DNA of 64,000 nucleotides from SZUA-100 sp965248135. GTDB lineage: Bacteria; Pseudomonadota; Alphaproteobacteria; Rhizobiales; Rhizobiaceae. The stretch covers positions 62,001 through 126,000 of the forward strand of contig CBDFIN010000007.1 of the NCBI GenBank assembly GCA_965248135.1, read 5' to 3'. The position numbers and the translations under genes are program-made. Positions within the stretch are counted from its first letter, which is position 1, and each line of letters starts with the position of its first letter. The notes under the pieces are model-generated. The model saw only the letters and a list, made by a program, of their open reading frames with translations. It was not told the origin of the DNA and did no database searches. This document shows positions 45,197 through 53,642 of this stretch, in pieces.

Positions 45197-45738
45197 GCGG
45201 CACCCCTCCCCGGGCCGCGAAAGCAAAAACCGCATTTTTGGGCCTTGGTGGCAATATTGGCGATGTGGTCGCAACCATGCGTGGCGCGCTGGACTATCTG
45301 CATGGCCAGCAAGGTTTTGCCGTTGTCAATATTTCGCCGCTTTATAAAACACCGCCATGGGGTTTTGAAGATCAGGATTGGTTTGTTAACGGATGCGTTT
45401 CAGTGTCATGCACTTTGCCGCCGATGGCGTTGCTTGAAGCTTGTCTGGCGGCTGAAGCCCATTTGCACCGGGTGCGAACCGTGCGATGGGGCCCGCGTAC
45501 AATCGACATCGACGTTTTGATTTACGATGGTTTTGCCAGCGACGATGAGGTTCTCACCGTGCCGCATCCGCGCATGCTTGAGCGGGCTTTTGTGCTCAAA
45601 CCGCTGGCCGACATCGCACCTGCGCTTAAGATTTCCGCCAAGACTATTGCCGAATGGCTTGAGTGTTCAGATCAAGCGGGTATTGAAAAGCTGGATATTG
45701 AGATGCCGTGGTGGTTGGCAAAATCTGAATTTATTTGA
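45193..45738 (+). CDS. folK: 2-amino-4-hydroxy-6-hydroxymethyldihydropteridine pyrophosphokinase
   Basis: Makes dihydropterin pyrophosphate, the folP substrate, 181 residues. FLGLGGNIGD is the N-terminal motif and RWGPRTIDIDVLIY is the HPPK signature with the magnesium-binding Asp pair. A GTG at 45181 is in frame; I choose the ATG at 45193 because it overlaps the folB stop in an ATGA junction. The gene is eight bases too long to clear the convergent secreted-protein gene. Confidence 0.95.
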   Translation: MSGTPPRAAKAKTAFLGLGGNIGDVVATMRGALDYLHGQQGFAVVNISPLYKTPPWGFEDQDWFVNGCVSVSCTLPPMALLEACLAAEAHLHRVRTVRWGPRTIDIDVLIYDGFASDDEVLTVPHPRMLERAFVLKPLADIAPALKISAKTIAEWLECSDQAGIEKLDIEMPWWLAKSEFI

Positions 45739-46276
45739 GCGCTGCTTTGATTATTCCGGATTTGTTTGCAGCCGCTGCCTTGCGCTCAAGTGTCAGACCG
45801 ATGACGGGAATCATCCTCTTCGCAACCTTGACGGAAACGGTGATCTGCATGCGGTTATTATTGCGCATATTGGCGACCATGGCGCCGTTGAGCCTCTTGC
45901 GGTTGATGCCTACAATCAGCCGTTTGCCGCGCAAGCGACCGTAAACTATATCAAGACCCTTGCCCTTGGCGCCGTCTAGAAACCGGCCTCGATAGGACCG
46001 GCCTACCTTTTTGATCTCAATCGACATCGGTTGCGAAAACAGTCCGACGCGGCAGGAGCCCTCAATCTTCATGCCATTGACAGAAGCGGGTTTCTTACCA
46101 TCAAAGTTACAGGTGAACTTGGTGCCCTTGTATTTTCCGGCGACAATGCTGCCGGGCCCCGACCACTGGCCTTGAATGTTTTTGAAATAGCGGGTCTCGC
46201 TGGCCGAAGCGGGCAGGGCAAATGTTGCCGCCAAAATAATAGCGGCCAGACGAAACGGACTGGAGAAATGAAACAT
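45731..46276 (-). CDS. small secreted protein, function unknown
   Basis: 181 residues with a signal peptide (residues 1-22, cleavage near SAS-ET). The mature part is beta-rich and basic, starting FKNIQGQWSGPGSIVAGKYKGTKFTC. It has two cysteines in the pattern F-x-C...GSC-x-V. It ends with segments of LxVGINRxRL type, and the overall form is like a lipocalin-size beta barrel. I do not recognise a characterised family. The ATG at 46276 has CGGGAAG upstream; a longer frame to 46321 adds no sensible signal. It overlaps folK tail to tail by eight bases. Confidence 0.7.
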   Translation of the reverse strand: MFHFSSPFRLAAIILAATFALPASASETRYFKNIQGQWSGPGSIVAGKYKGTKFTCNFDGKKPASVNGMKIEGSCRVGLFSQPMSIEIKKVGRSYRGRFLDGAKGKGLDIVYGRLRGKRLIVGINRKRLNGAMVANMRNNNRMQITVSVKVAKRMIPVIGLTLERKAAAANKSGIIKAALK

Positions 46277-46528
46277 GTGATCTTCCCGGTTCACGAGCGA
46301 TAATACGCAGCTCGATTCCAATATCCGATTTAATGGTTAACGCATTCCTTCCACTTTTGAAAGCTTGTTGATTTTGCCATCACGAAACATTGCAAGACAT
46401 GTTCGAATTTTCACCTGTCATGACAGCAATTTTTGATAGAGGCTGTTTGATCCTTGACCATCCCCCCAACACAGTCCACCTTGTCGAAAAGCAATATTGC
46501 GAGTGTGTACCTTCGTGGATACGAAAAT

Positions 46529-47038
46529 ATGCCGAAAATAGTCAGGGCGTATGTACGCTATGTGGATGCGCTGAACCGGGGGGTAGGGCTGTTTGCCATG
46601 TACCTGATATTCGCCATGGTTGGCGTGTTGATGTGGTCTTCTATCTCAAAATCTTTCTTTACCCCGTCGCTGTGGACCCTAGAAGTCGCACAGTTCGTCA
46701 TGATGGCCTATTTCCTTCTTGGCGGTGGCTACGCCATTCAGACCGGTGCCCATGTGCGCATGGATTTAGCCTATAGCCACTGGTCGCCGCGTGCCCGGGC
46801 TATTATGGATACTGTCACCATTTTCTGTTTGATATTTTTTCTCATTATTCTGCTTTATGGCGGCTTCTCCAGCACCTCTTATGCGCTGCAATATGGTGAA
46901 AAAAGCCGCTCGATCTGGTCACCTCCCATGGCACCGATTAAAATCATAATGGTTGTCGGCATCTTTTTAACCCTGCTGCAGGCGATCGCGATGTTTTTTA
47001 AGAGCCTGGCGACGGCTTTGGATAAAGACATTTCATGA
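46529..47038 (+). CDS. TRAP transporter small permease (DctQ)
   Basis: Four-helix inner-membrane subunit of a tripartite ATP-independent periplasmic importer, 169 residues from the ATG at 46529. Conserved EVAQFVMMAYFLLGGGYAIQTGAHVRMDL is the DctQ core in helices 2-3. A longer open frame from TTG at 46454 exists. The stop overlaps the DctM start by four bases. With DctM and DctP it uses a sodium gradient to take up an acid. Confidence 0.88.
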   Translation: MPKIVRAYVRYVDALNRGVGLFAMYLIFAMVGVLMWSSISKSFFTPSLWTLEVAQFVMMAYFLLGGGYAIQTGAHVRMDLAYSHWSPRARAIMDTVTIFCLIFFLIILLYGGFSSTSYALQYGEKSRSIWSPPMAPIKIIMVVGIFLTLLQAIAMFFKSLATALDKDIS

Positions 47039-48360
47039 GTTATGAATATATCGCCCTGCTGATGTTCCTCTCAATGATGGTGCTCTTGATCACCGGTCAG
47101 CGGGTTTTTGGCGCCATCGGTTTTGTCGCGGTGATATTTGCCCTGTTTCTTTGGGGTGATGGCGGCTCGGAAATTGCCTTTGGCGCCAATATGAAAGTGA
47201 TGAAGTGGTATCCGCTTCTCACCCTGCCGCTGTTCATCTTCATGGGCTACATTCTTTCAGAATCCGGCATAGCAGACGACCTCTACAAGATGTTTCATGT
47301 CTGGATGGGACCGCTGGACGGTGGTCTTGCCATCGGCACCATAGGTCTGATGGTGGTGATTTCGGCCATGAATGGTTTGAGTGTGGCGGGCATGGCCATC
47401 GGTGCCAGCATTGCGCTGCCCGAGCTGCTGCGTCGCGGTTACGACAAGATCATGGTAACCGGGGTTATCCAGGCAGGCTCTTCGCTGGGCATTTTAGTGC
47501 CACCGAGTGTCGTGCTGGTGCTCTACGGCATGATTGCCCGCCAACCGGTGGGGCAATTGTGGCTGGCCGGTGCGATACCGGGGTTCATGATGGCGGGTCT
47601 GTTCATCATCTACATCGCCATCCGCTGTAAGATTCAACCGCATCTCGGCCCGGCACTTTCGCAAGAGGAACGCGCTTCGATTGGCTGGGGCGAAAAGTTC
47701 CGCCTGCTTTCTGCCGGCATTATTCCGCTGTTTATTTTCTTTTCCATGACCGGGCTGTTTATCATGGGCAAGACCAGCCTGGTGGAAAGTGCCGCAGTTG
47801 GCGCCATGGCCGCCGTGCTGGCCGCTATTGTGCGGGGCAAGATGAGTTTCCCCGTGATGCATCGGAGCGTTGAAAAAACCCTCGCCATCTCCTGCATGTT
47901 CATGTGGATTATCATGGCGGCGCTGACTTTCGGCGCGGTTTTCGACGGGCTTGGTGCGGTCAAGGCGATAGAGACATTCTTCCTTGGCCAGCTCGGGCTG
48001 GATCCATGGACCGTGCTGATCATGATGCAATTATCGTTTATCCTGATGGGCATGTTTTTGGACGATACCGCCATGCTGGTCATCGTCGCGCCGCTTTATG
48101 TACCGCTGGTGCGCCATCTTGGCTTCGACTTGATTTGGTACGGAGTGCTCTATACCATTACTTGCCAGATCGCTTACATGACGCCACCGTTTGGTTATAA
48201 TCTGTTTTTGATGAAAGCGATGGCGCCGAAGGAAGTGTCGCTAAGCGATATCTACCGTTCGGTGACACCGTTTGTATTGATCATGATGCTTGGTCTTGCG
48301 CTGGTGATGCTATTTCCGCAGTTGGCACTTTGGCTGCCACAGCAAATTCGCATCAGATAA
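47035..48360 (+). CDS. TRAP transporter large permease (DctM)
   Basis: Ion-coupled transport subunit, 441 residues with about twelve helices, DctM type. LPLFIFMGYILSESGIADDLY, the GSSLGILVPPSVVLVLYG segment and the late DDTAMLVIVAPLYVP and TPPFGYNLFLMKAM are all typical. Coupled to DctQ by ATGA. A 117-base gap separates it from the binding-protein gene. Confidence 0.93.
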   Translation: MSYEYIALLMFLSMMVLLITGQRVFGAIGFVAVIFALFLWGDGGSEIAFGANMKVMKWYPLLTLPLFIFMGYILSESGIADDLYKMFHVWMGPLDGGLAIGTIGLMVVISAMNGLSVAGMAIGASIALPELLRRGYDKIMVTGVIQAGSSLGILVPPSVVLVLYGMIARQPVGQLWLAGAIPGFMMAGLFIIYIAIRCKIQPHLGPALSQEERASIGWGEKFRLLSAGIIPLFIFFSMTGLFIMGKTSLVESAAVGAMAAVLAAIVRGKMSFPVMHRSVEKTLAISCMFMWIIMAALTFGAVFDGLGAVKAIETFFLGQLGLDPWTVLIMMQLSFILMGMFLDDTAMLVIVAPLYVPLVRHLGFDLIWYGVLYTITCQIAYMTPPFGYNLFLMKAMAPKEVSLSDIYRSVTPFVLIMMLGLALVMLFPQLALWLPQQIRIR

Positions 48361-48477
48361 TCGAGGAGAGTTGAGCCACCAATTTCCAGCAGCACCATAC
48401 GATCCGACGTCCCGCTGCTCTAAATATTTTGGACACGGATCGATCAAGCAAACCATTGATAACCAAGGGAGAAGACA

Positions 48478-49530
48478 ATGAGTAACAGACGTGATTTCTT
48501 AAAGAAAGCGGGCATGGTGACGACTGGCGCTGCGGCTGCGACCACGCTTGCAGCTCCTGCGGTACACGGTCAGTCGCCGATAAAATGGCGATTACAGACC
48601 TATGCTGGTGCAGCACTGGCCGCGCATGTGATCAAGCCGGCAATTGACTCATTCAACAAAGTCGCCAATGGCGAAATGGTCATCGAACTTTATACCGCCG
48701 ACCAGTTGGTGCCGACCGGCGAATTGTTCCGCGCTATGCAAAAAGGCACCATCGACGCGGTGCAGAGCGATGAGGATTCCATGGCCGCACCGGTCGATGT
48801 ATCGGTATTCGGCGGCTATTTCCCGCTTGCCACCCGTTACAGTCTCGATGTGCCGGTGCTGTTTAATCAATATGGTCTGAAGGAAATCTGGGAAGAGGCC
48901 TATAGCGAGGTTGAGAACGTCACCTGGCTTTCCGCCGGTTCGTGGGACCCGTGCCATTTCAACACTTCCAAGCCGATCCGCAGTTTAGCCGATCTTAAGG
49001 GCATTCGGGTTTACACCTTTCCGACCGCCGGTAAGTTTTTATCACAGTTCGGGGTTATTCCGGTGGAAATTCCTTACGAAGATGCTGAGGTTGCGGTACA
49101 GACCGGCGAGCTCGATGGCATGGCCTGGTCGGGCATTACCGAAGACTATACCGTCGGTTGGGCAGATGTGACCAAATATTTCCTCACCAACAACATCACC
49201 GGTGCCTGGATCGGCTCGTTCTTCGCCAATAGCGAGAAATGGAATGCCGTTCCGCCGCACCTGCAGGAACTGTTCCGCCTGTGCATGGATTCATCCCATT
49301 ATTACCGCCAGCACTGGTACTGGGGCGGTGAAGCCAAATTGCGCACCAGCGGTACCAAGCTTGAACTGACCACCATTCCCGACGAGGAATGGGCGCAGGT
49401 TGAAAACGCCAGTCTGGCTTACTGGGACGAAATCGCCAAAAAGAGCGACCGCAGCGCCAGAGTTGTGAATATTTTAAAGGAATATTCAGGTGTTATGGCC
49501 AAGGCCGGCAAACCCTATCGCTACGGCTAG
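48478..49530 (+). CDS. TRAP transporter solute-binding protein (DctP)
   Basis: Periplasmic receptor of the TRAP importer, 350 residues. The N-terminus NRRDFLKKAG is a twin-arginine (Tat) signal, with cleavage near VHG-QS. The DctP fold has GELFRAMQKGTIDAVQ and LADLKGIRVYTF, the latter holding the conserved Arg that binds a ligand carboxylate. Late HYYRQHWYWGGEAKLR is aromatic-rich. The ligand is probably a carboxylate; its identity cannot be read here. GGGAGAAG lies before the ATG. Confidence 0.92.
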   Translation: MSNRRDFLKKAGMVTTGAAAATTLAAPAVHGQSPIKWRLQTYAGAALAAHVIKPAIDSFNKVANGEMVIELYTADQLVPTGELFRAMQKGTIDAVQSDEDSMAAPVDVSVFGGYFPLATRYSLDVPVLFNQYGLKEIWEEAYSEVENVTWLSAGSWDPCHFNTSKPIRSLADLKGIRVYTFPTAGKFLSQFGVIPVEIPYEDAEVAVQTGELDGMAWSGITEDYTVGWADVTKYFLTNNITGAWIGSFFANSEKWNAVPPHLQELFRLCMDSSHYYRQHWYWGGEAKLRTSGTKLELTTIPDEEWAQVENASLAYWDEIAKKSDRSARVVNILKEYSGVMAKAGKPYRYG

Positions 49531-49545
49531 TCGCCAACAACCCAT

Positions 49546-49580
49546 CCTTCCTCCGGAGTGTCCGGGGGAGGGGCAATTTT
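49546..49580 (+). terminator. likely intrinsic terminator after the TRAP operon
   Basis: CCTTCCTCCGG (49546-49556) pairs with CCGGGGGAGGGG (49562-49573) through one bulge, with loop AGTGT, followed by CAATTTT. It begins 15 bases after the dctP stop. The T run is short, so strength is uncertain. Confidence 0.5.
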
Positions 49581-49665
49581 GCGACCCACCGGATTGATGA
49601 TGTCAGGTTCAGCTACCGGACCGAATTTGCTTTGCAGAGCTAGCTGCCCGCGCTATTGAAGCTGG

Positions 49666-50454
49666 ATGAGCGATATCCCTTCTGGTCCCGATGATAACCG
49701 GGGCATTTCTCAGCCCGAAGATTCAACCGACGCCGAAATAGACCGCCGCCGCTGGTTCATCAAAGGCGCAAGGGGCGTTATTTCCATTCCGGCACTTGTG
49801 CTGATGAGTTCATTTATCGGCTTTGCAGGCTTTGCCCGCGAGGCCGGCTTCGGTTGGGGTGAAACGGTGTTCATGGTCGGCACCATTTGGGCGCTTCCCT
49901 CCCATCTGGTGCTGGTCGGTGGCGTGATAGCCGGTGCGTCGACGCTCACGATTATTGTTGGCGTGTCGCTCGCCTCGGTGCGGCTGATGCCGATGGTAAT
50001 GGCACAGATGCCAATATTGCGCGGCAGTAACACCTCACGCTGGACGCTGTTTTTTCTGGCCCATTTTATCGCCATCACGTCCTGGGTGTTTTTGCAAACG
50101 CGTTACGAAAATGTGCCACGCGATGCGAGAACCTCATTCTTTGCCGGTTTCGGCATTACCATCATGGCAATTTGCACCATTCTGGTTGGTCTGACCCACG
50201 CGCTGGCAGCGGTGTTTCCACCGGTTATTGCAGCCGGATTGTTTTTCCTCACGCCAATCTATTTTCTGACCTCGCTTTGGGGTGCCGCCAATCTTTCCTC
50301 CGACAAACTGGCGATGGTTTTTGGCCTGGTCCTTGGACCGCTGCTTCATTTCGTCGTGCCCCAGGTGGACGTGCTGATTGCCGGCCTGGTTGGTGGTCTG
50401 GCGGCATTTGTTTTCGGCCAAATGGCGGCAACACGCAGGATGTCGGGGCGATGA
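49666..50454 (+). CDS. azlC: AzlC family branched-chain amino acid exporter, large subunit
   Basis: Inner-membrane protein of 262 residues, AzlC/YgaZ family, with a cytoplasmic N-terminal tail of about 30 residues. GARGVISIPALVLMSSFIGFAG begins the core; FGWGETVFMVGTIWALPSHLVLVG and SLASVRLMPMVMAQMP are family segments. With AzlD it exports branched-chain or related amino acids in characterised members. Its stop overlaps the azlD start (ATGA). Confidence 0.88.
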   Translation: MSDIPSGPDDNRGISQPEDSTDAEIDRRRWFIKGARGVISIPALVLMSSFIGFAGFAREAGFGWGETVFMVGTIWALPSHLVLVGGVIAGASTLTIIVGVSLASVRLMPMVMAQMPILRGSNTSRWTLFFLAHFIAITSWVFLQTRYENVPRDARTSFFAGFGITIMAICTILVGLTHALAAVFPPVIAAGLFFLTPIYFLTSLWGAANLSSDKLAMVFGLVLGPLLHFVVPQVDVLIAGLVGGLAAFVFGQMAATRRMSGR

Positions 50455-50813
50455 TCCCGAATTTTGGATCATTCGACATGTGGTGGTGGCCCTATGTCTT
50501 CATTTTGCTGGTCGGCTGGTTGCCGACAGATATCTGGCGGGTATTGGGCGTTGTGCTTTCCGGCGGCATTAATGAAGATTCCAAATCACTGATTTTTGTG
50601 CGGGCTATTGCGACCGCTTTTGTGGCGGCGGTGATCGCCAAACTGATCATTTTTCCGGCAGGCAGTCTGGCCCTGACACCGGTTGAGCTACGTCTTGCCG
50701 CAGCCGGTGCAGGGTTTGCCGCATTTCAACTGGCAGGCAAGAGCGTAATTACCGGTATACTGGTATCAGAGATACTGCTGATCGGCGGGGCCTCATGGAT
50801 CGGCACCATGTGA
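50451..50813 (+). CDS. azlD: AzlD family transport protein, small subunit
   Basis: Small inner-membrane partner of AzlC, 120 residues, about four helices. YVFILLVGWLPTDIWRVLGV is the AzlD-type first helix and loop. Translation starts at an ATG overlapping the azlC stop. The frame is also open upstream inside azlC, which is not coding. Confidence 0.83.
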   Translation: MIPNFGSFDMWWWPYVFILLVGWLPTDIWRVLGVVLSGGINEDSKSLIFVRAIATAFVAAVIAKLIIFPAGSLALTPVELRLAAAGAGFAAFQLAGKSVITGILVSEILLIGGASWIGTM

Positions 50814-50893
50814 CCATGGCGCCGCGTTTTTGAGTGTCGAAAATTGATCTGCGCTTTTATCGGCAATTGCGCGTCAAGTTGGAGGATGGACCA

Positions 50894-51496
50894 ATGGAAA
50901 TAGTCAATTTTACCCAGATGAAAGACGGCACCAAGGAAGAATATGAGCTTCTGGCCGGACTTGAAAAACCGTTTCACGCCTTGACCGCGGACCGGGTTTT
51001 GGCCGAATTGCGTAAACAACAGGATGAAACACTTCCAGGCTATCGCATTACCCGGCTTGAACACGGTCTTCAGTCGGCAACCAGGGCGAAGCGCGATGGT
51101 GCCGACATAGACTGGGTTGTTGGCGCACTGTTGCACGACATAGGCGATGGTCTGGCACCGCAAAACCATGACCGGCTGGCCGCAGAAATAATCCGCCCGT
51201 TTGTGCGCGAGGAGGTGAGTTGGGTGGTAGAACATCACGGCATCTTCCAGTCCTATTATTATGGTCACCACTATGGCTGGGACCGCAATGCCCGCGATAC
51301 GCACAAGGATCACCCGTGCTTCTCGTCATGCGCTGATTTTTGCGAGCGCTGGGATCAGATTTCCTTTGATCCGGATTATGATTATGAGCCGCTTGGGGCT
51401 TTCGAGCCAATGGTGCGCGAGGTTTTCGCCCGCAACGTGTTCGATCCGCAAGTGCTGCGTGAAGGCGTTGTGGTGGGCTTACCGGCGGCAAAATAA
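50894..51496 (+). CDS. HD-domain protein, PhnZ/mixed-valence-diiron-oxygenase-like
   Basis: 201 residues. It has a compact HD set of ligands: His57 (EHGLQSA), His81-Asp82 (LLHDIGD), His92 (NHD) and His114/His115 (EHHG), with Tyr18 near the N-terminus. This order resembles PhnZ-type HD enzymes and the HD proteins linked to phosphonate operons, which bind two irons and cleave C-P bonds. A plain phosphohydrolase role is the alternative. A GTG at 50834 is in frame, but GGAGG eight bases before the ATG at 50894 decides the start. It follows azlCD by 80 bases; no phosphonate genes are nearby. Confidence 0.72.
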   Translation: MEIVNFTQMKDGTKEEYELLAGLEKPFHALTADRVLAELRKQQDETLPGYRITRLEHGLQSATRAKRDGADIDWVVGALLHDIGDGLAPQNHDRLAAEIIRPFVREEVSWVVEHHGIFQSYYYGHHYGWDRNARDTHKDHPCFSSCADFCERWDQISFDPDYDYEPLGAFEPMVREVFARNVFDPQVLREGVVVGLPAAK

Positions 51497-51546
51497 CCAA
51501 AATGAAGGCGTATCGCTGATTTAGGTCGATGTTGTTTGAATACCGC

Positions 51547-52311
51547 TTACAGCAGCGGCTTCTTGTCGGCGATACGCTGCTCCAACATTGTCTCGACCTC
51601 TTTTTTTGCATCATCGATGGCACTTTGGTGTTTTGACCGGATAACGATCTGGGTCGAGTATTTGCCATTTTGGAAACGCGGATAAGAACCGATCATGGTG
51701 TTGGGGTGGCGGGTTTGAATTTCGCCCAACGGCCCGCCGATGGTGCCTTCGCCAAACGGGCAATCGACGGCCTGTGACAGAATTTTGGTGCCGGTTTTCA
51801 GTGTCGGCGCGATAGCGTCCATCATTTTTTGCATGATCACCGGTACGCCTGCCATGACGTGAACATTTTCAATTCGAAATCCGGGCGCAATCGAAATCGG
51901 GTTGTCGATCAGCGTGGCGCCTCGCGGGGTGCGGGCCATACGCTTGCGGGCTTCGGTAAACTCCATCCGCCGGCCCTGATAGTGTGATGTCATCAACGCC
52001 AGCGCCTCCTGATTGATCTCGCAGGGCAGGTCAAACGCCTTTGATATTGCTTCAGCAGTAATGTCGTCATGGGTCGGGCCGATGCCGCCGGATGTGAAAA
52101 CATAAGCGTAACGGCGGCGAAGGGCATTGACCGCCGCAATGATGCGGTCTTCTTCATCAGGCACAATGCGGACTTCGGCAAGTTCGATGCCCAGCGCGGT
52201 CAGGTATTCGGCGACAAATCCGATATTTTTGTCTTTGGTGCGGCCGGAAAGCAATTCGTCGCCGATGACCAGCATGGCGGCGGTGATGGTGATTTGACTG
52301 TCGTCTTGCAT
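51547..52311 (-). CDS. CinA N-terminal (molybdopterin-binding-like) domain protein
   Basis: 254 residues. It holds the MoaB/MogA-like domain with AAMLVIGDELLSGRTKDKN and FTSGGIGPTHDDIT, and RTPRGATLIDNP and HVMAGVP further on, the CinA/COG1058 pattern. The C-terminal PncC deamidase domain of full CinA is absent. In relatives this domain is a pyrophosphatase acting on nucleotide-like substrates. The longer open frame starts at 52365; I take the ATG at 52311 because the first domain strand begins close to it. Divergent from the enoyl-CoA hydratase gene. Confidence 0.85.
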   Translation of the reverse strand: MQDDSQITITAAMLVIGDELLSGRTKDKNIGFVAEYLTALGIELAEVRIVPDEEDRIIAAVNALRRRYAYVFTSGGIGPTHDDITAEAISKAFDLPCEINQEALALMTSHYQGRRMEFTEARKRMARTPRGATLIDNPISIAPGFRIENVHVMAGVPVIMQKMMDAIAPTLKTGTKILSQAVDCPFGEGTIGGPLGEIQTRHPNTMIGSYPRFQNGKYSTQIVIRSKHQSAIDDAKKEVETMLEQRIADKKPLL

Positions 52312-52488
52312 GGTCTTTTGTCTGCGTTGAATGGTTCTGCGGCCATTGTGGATTGTAGCCAGCACAATGGAAAGGCATAATTCGGAGCGTTCGTTTACCT
52401 CTACCCGATTCCCGTGCCTTCTGCATGTTTCGATTGAACGCGATTATCGCCTGTGCAACAATTTTTTAGCAAATTGACGGAGTTGATC

Positions 52489-53292
52489 ATGAGCAGTGAT
52501 GTGTTGTTGGTGGAAAAGAGGCCAGGCTTGCGGATATTGACGCTTAATAGGCCGGAAAAGCTCAACGCTTTCAATATCGCGCTGCATATGGCTTTGCGCA
52601 AGGCTCTTGATGAAGCTGGCGAAGACGAGCATTGCCGTGCCATATTAATAACCGGTGCAGGGCGGGGGTTTTGTGCCGGTCAAGACCTCAGCGATCGCCG
52701 TCCATCATTGATCGAAAACGATCATGATCCAGGTTCGGCAATCGAGGATTGGTATAATCCGCTGGTAAGACAAATCAGGGCGCTCGAAATGCCGGTTGTC
52801 TGCGCCGTCAACGGTGTCGCCGCCGGGGCAGGAGCCAATGTGGCGCTCGCCTGCGACATCGTAATTGCCGCAAAATCCGCCCGGTTCATTCAGGCATTTT
52901 CGAAGATTGGCCTGGTGCCGGATAGCGGTGGCACCTGGACACTGCCGAACCTTGTTGGCGAAGCAAGAGCCAAGGGTCTGGCGTTTACCGCCATGCCGTT
53001 GAAGGCCAAAAGGGCCGAAAAATGGGGCATGATCTGGCGGGCCGTCGACGATGACCAACTGATCAATGAAGCGACTGATCTGGCAGAAATGCTTGCTCGC
53101 GGTCCCACCCACTCATTGGCGCTGGCCAAAAAGGCCATTCATGCAGCCGCCACCAACTCGCTTGACCAGCAGCTTGATGTCGAATGTGCCATGCAGCGCG
53201 AAGTGGCAAAATCATCTGACTACAAAGAAGGCGTATCGGCCTTTCTTGAAAAGCGGCAACCGGTTTTTTCAGGCAAAAAGGATGCTGAATAG
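52489..53292 (+). CDS. enoyl-CoA hydratase/isomerase family protein (PaaG-like)
   Basis: 267-residue crotonase-fold enzyme acting on acyl-CoA. RPEKLNAFN and GRGFCAGQDLSDR are the CoA-binding and oxyanion segments. AVNGVAAGAGANVALACD and KIGLVPDSGGTW follow; the Asp in VPDSGG is the PaaG/isomerase-type acid where hydratases have Glu. It may be the ring-epoxide isomerase of phenylacetate breakdown, but no other paa genes are here. GACGGAG precedes the ATG. Its stop overlaps the next gene's GTG. Confidence 0.83.
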   Translation: MSSDVLLVEKRPGLRILTLNRPEKLNAFNIALHMALRKALDEAGEDEHCRAILITGAGRGFCAGQDLSDRRPSLIENDHDPGSAIEDWYNPLVRQIRALEMPVVCAVNGVAAGAGANVALACDIVIAAKSARFIQAFSKIGLVPDSGGTWTLPNLVGEARAKGLAFTAMPLKAKRAEKWGMIWRAVDDDQLINEATDLAEMLARGPTHSLALAKKAIHAAATNSLDQQLDVECAMQREVAKSSDYKEGVSAFLEKRQPVFSGKKDAE

Positions 53293-53642
53293 TGCCCTTT
53301 CTCCGCTTGGTTACGCTGGAACTTTGCCTTGCAGGCGGCGTGTTTGTCGCGACGGCAGCAGAAGCGGCAAAACCGCGCTGGTATGCCTGTATCGCCAAGG
53401 CCTCCAGTCATACCGGCCGCTACACCTTTCGCCTTGGCATCGACCCTTGCTCCGTCTATTGGCGCGAAATCGACAGCCATCTTAAAATCCGCGATTGCAG
53501 GCCTCCAATAATTGCGGCACTGAAACCTTCTGCCACCGACAACCACTCGATTGTCTGGTTCAACTTGCAGACCGGTGCGTTTTACGACTATCTGTCCGGG
53601 GTCAAAGACCGGGGATGGTGTGCCCCCGTTGAGGGAGATTGA
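53292..53642 (+). CDS. small secreted four-cysteine protein, function unknown
   Basis: 116 residues from GTG at 53292, which overlaps the stop of the hydratase gene by one base. Residues 1-24 are a signal peptide (cleavage near AEA-A). The mature 90 residues hold four cysteines (33, 53, 69, 110), enough for two disulfides, and aromatic strands such as SIVWFNLQTGAFYDYL. No family recognised. Its stop overlaps the nucleoside hydrolase ATG, so translation is coupled in the row of three genes. Confidence 0.6.
   Translation: MPFLRLVTLELCLAGGVFVATAAEAAKPRWYACIAKASSHTGRYTFRLGIDPCSVYWREIDSHLKIRDCRPPIIAALKPSATDNHSIVWFNLQTGAFYDYLSGVKDRGWCAPVEGD

Noticed and set aside
46333..46341. TTAATGGTTAAC before the TRAP genes as a CtrA box
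   Set aside because: The half-sites are three bases apart instead of seven.
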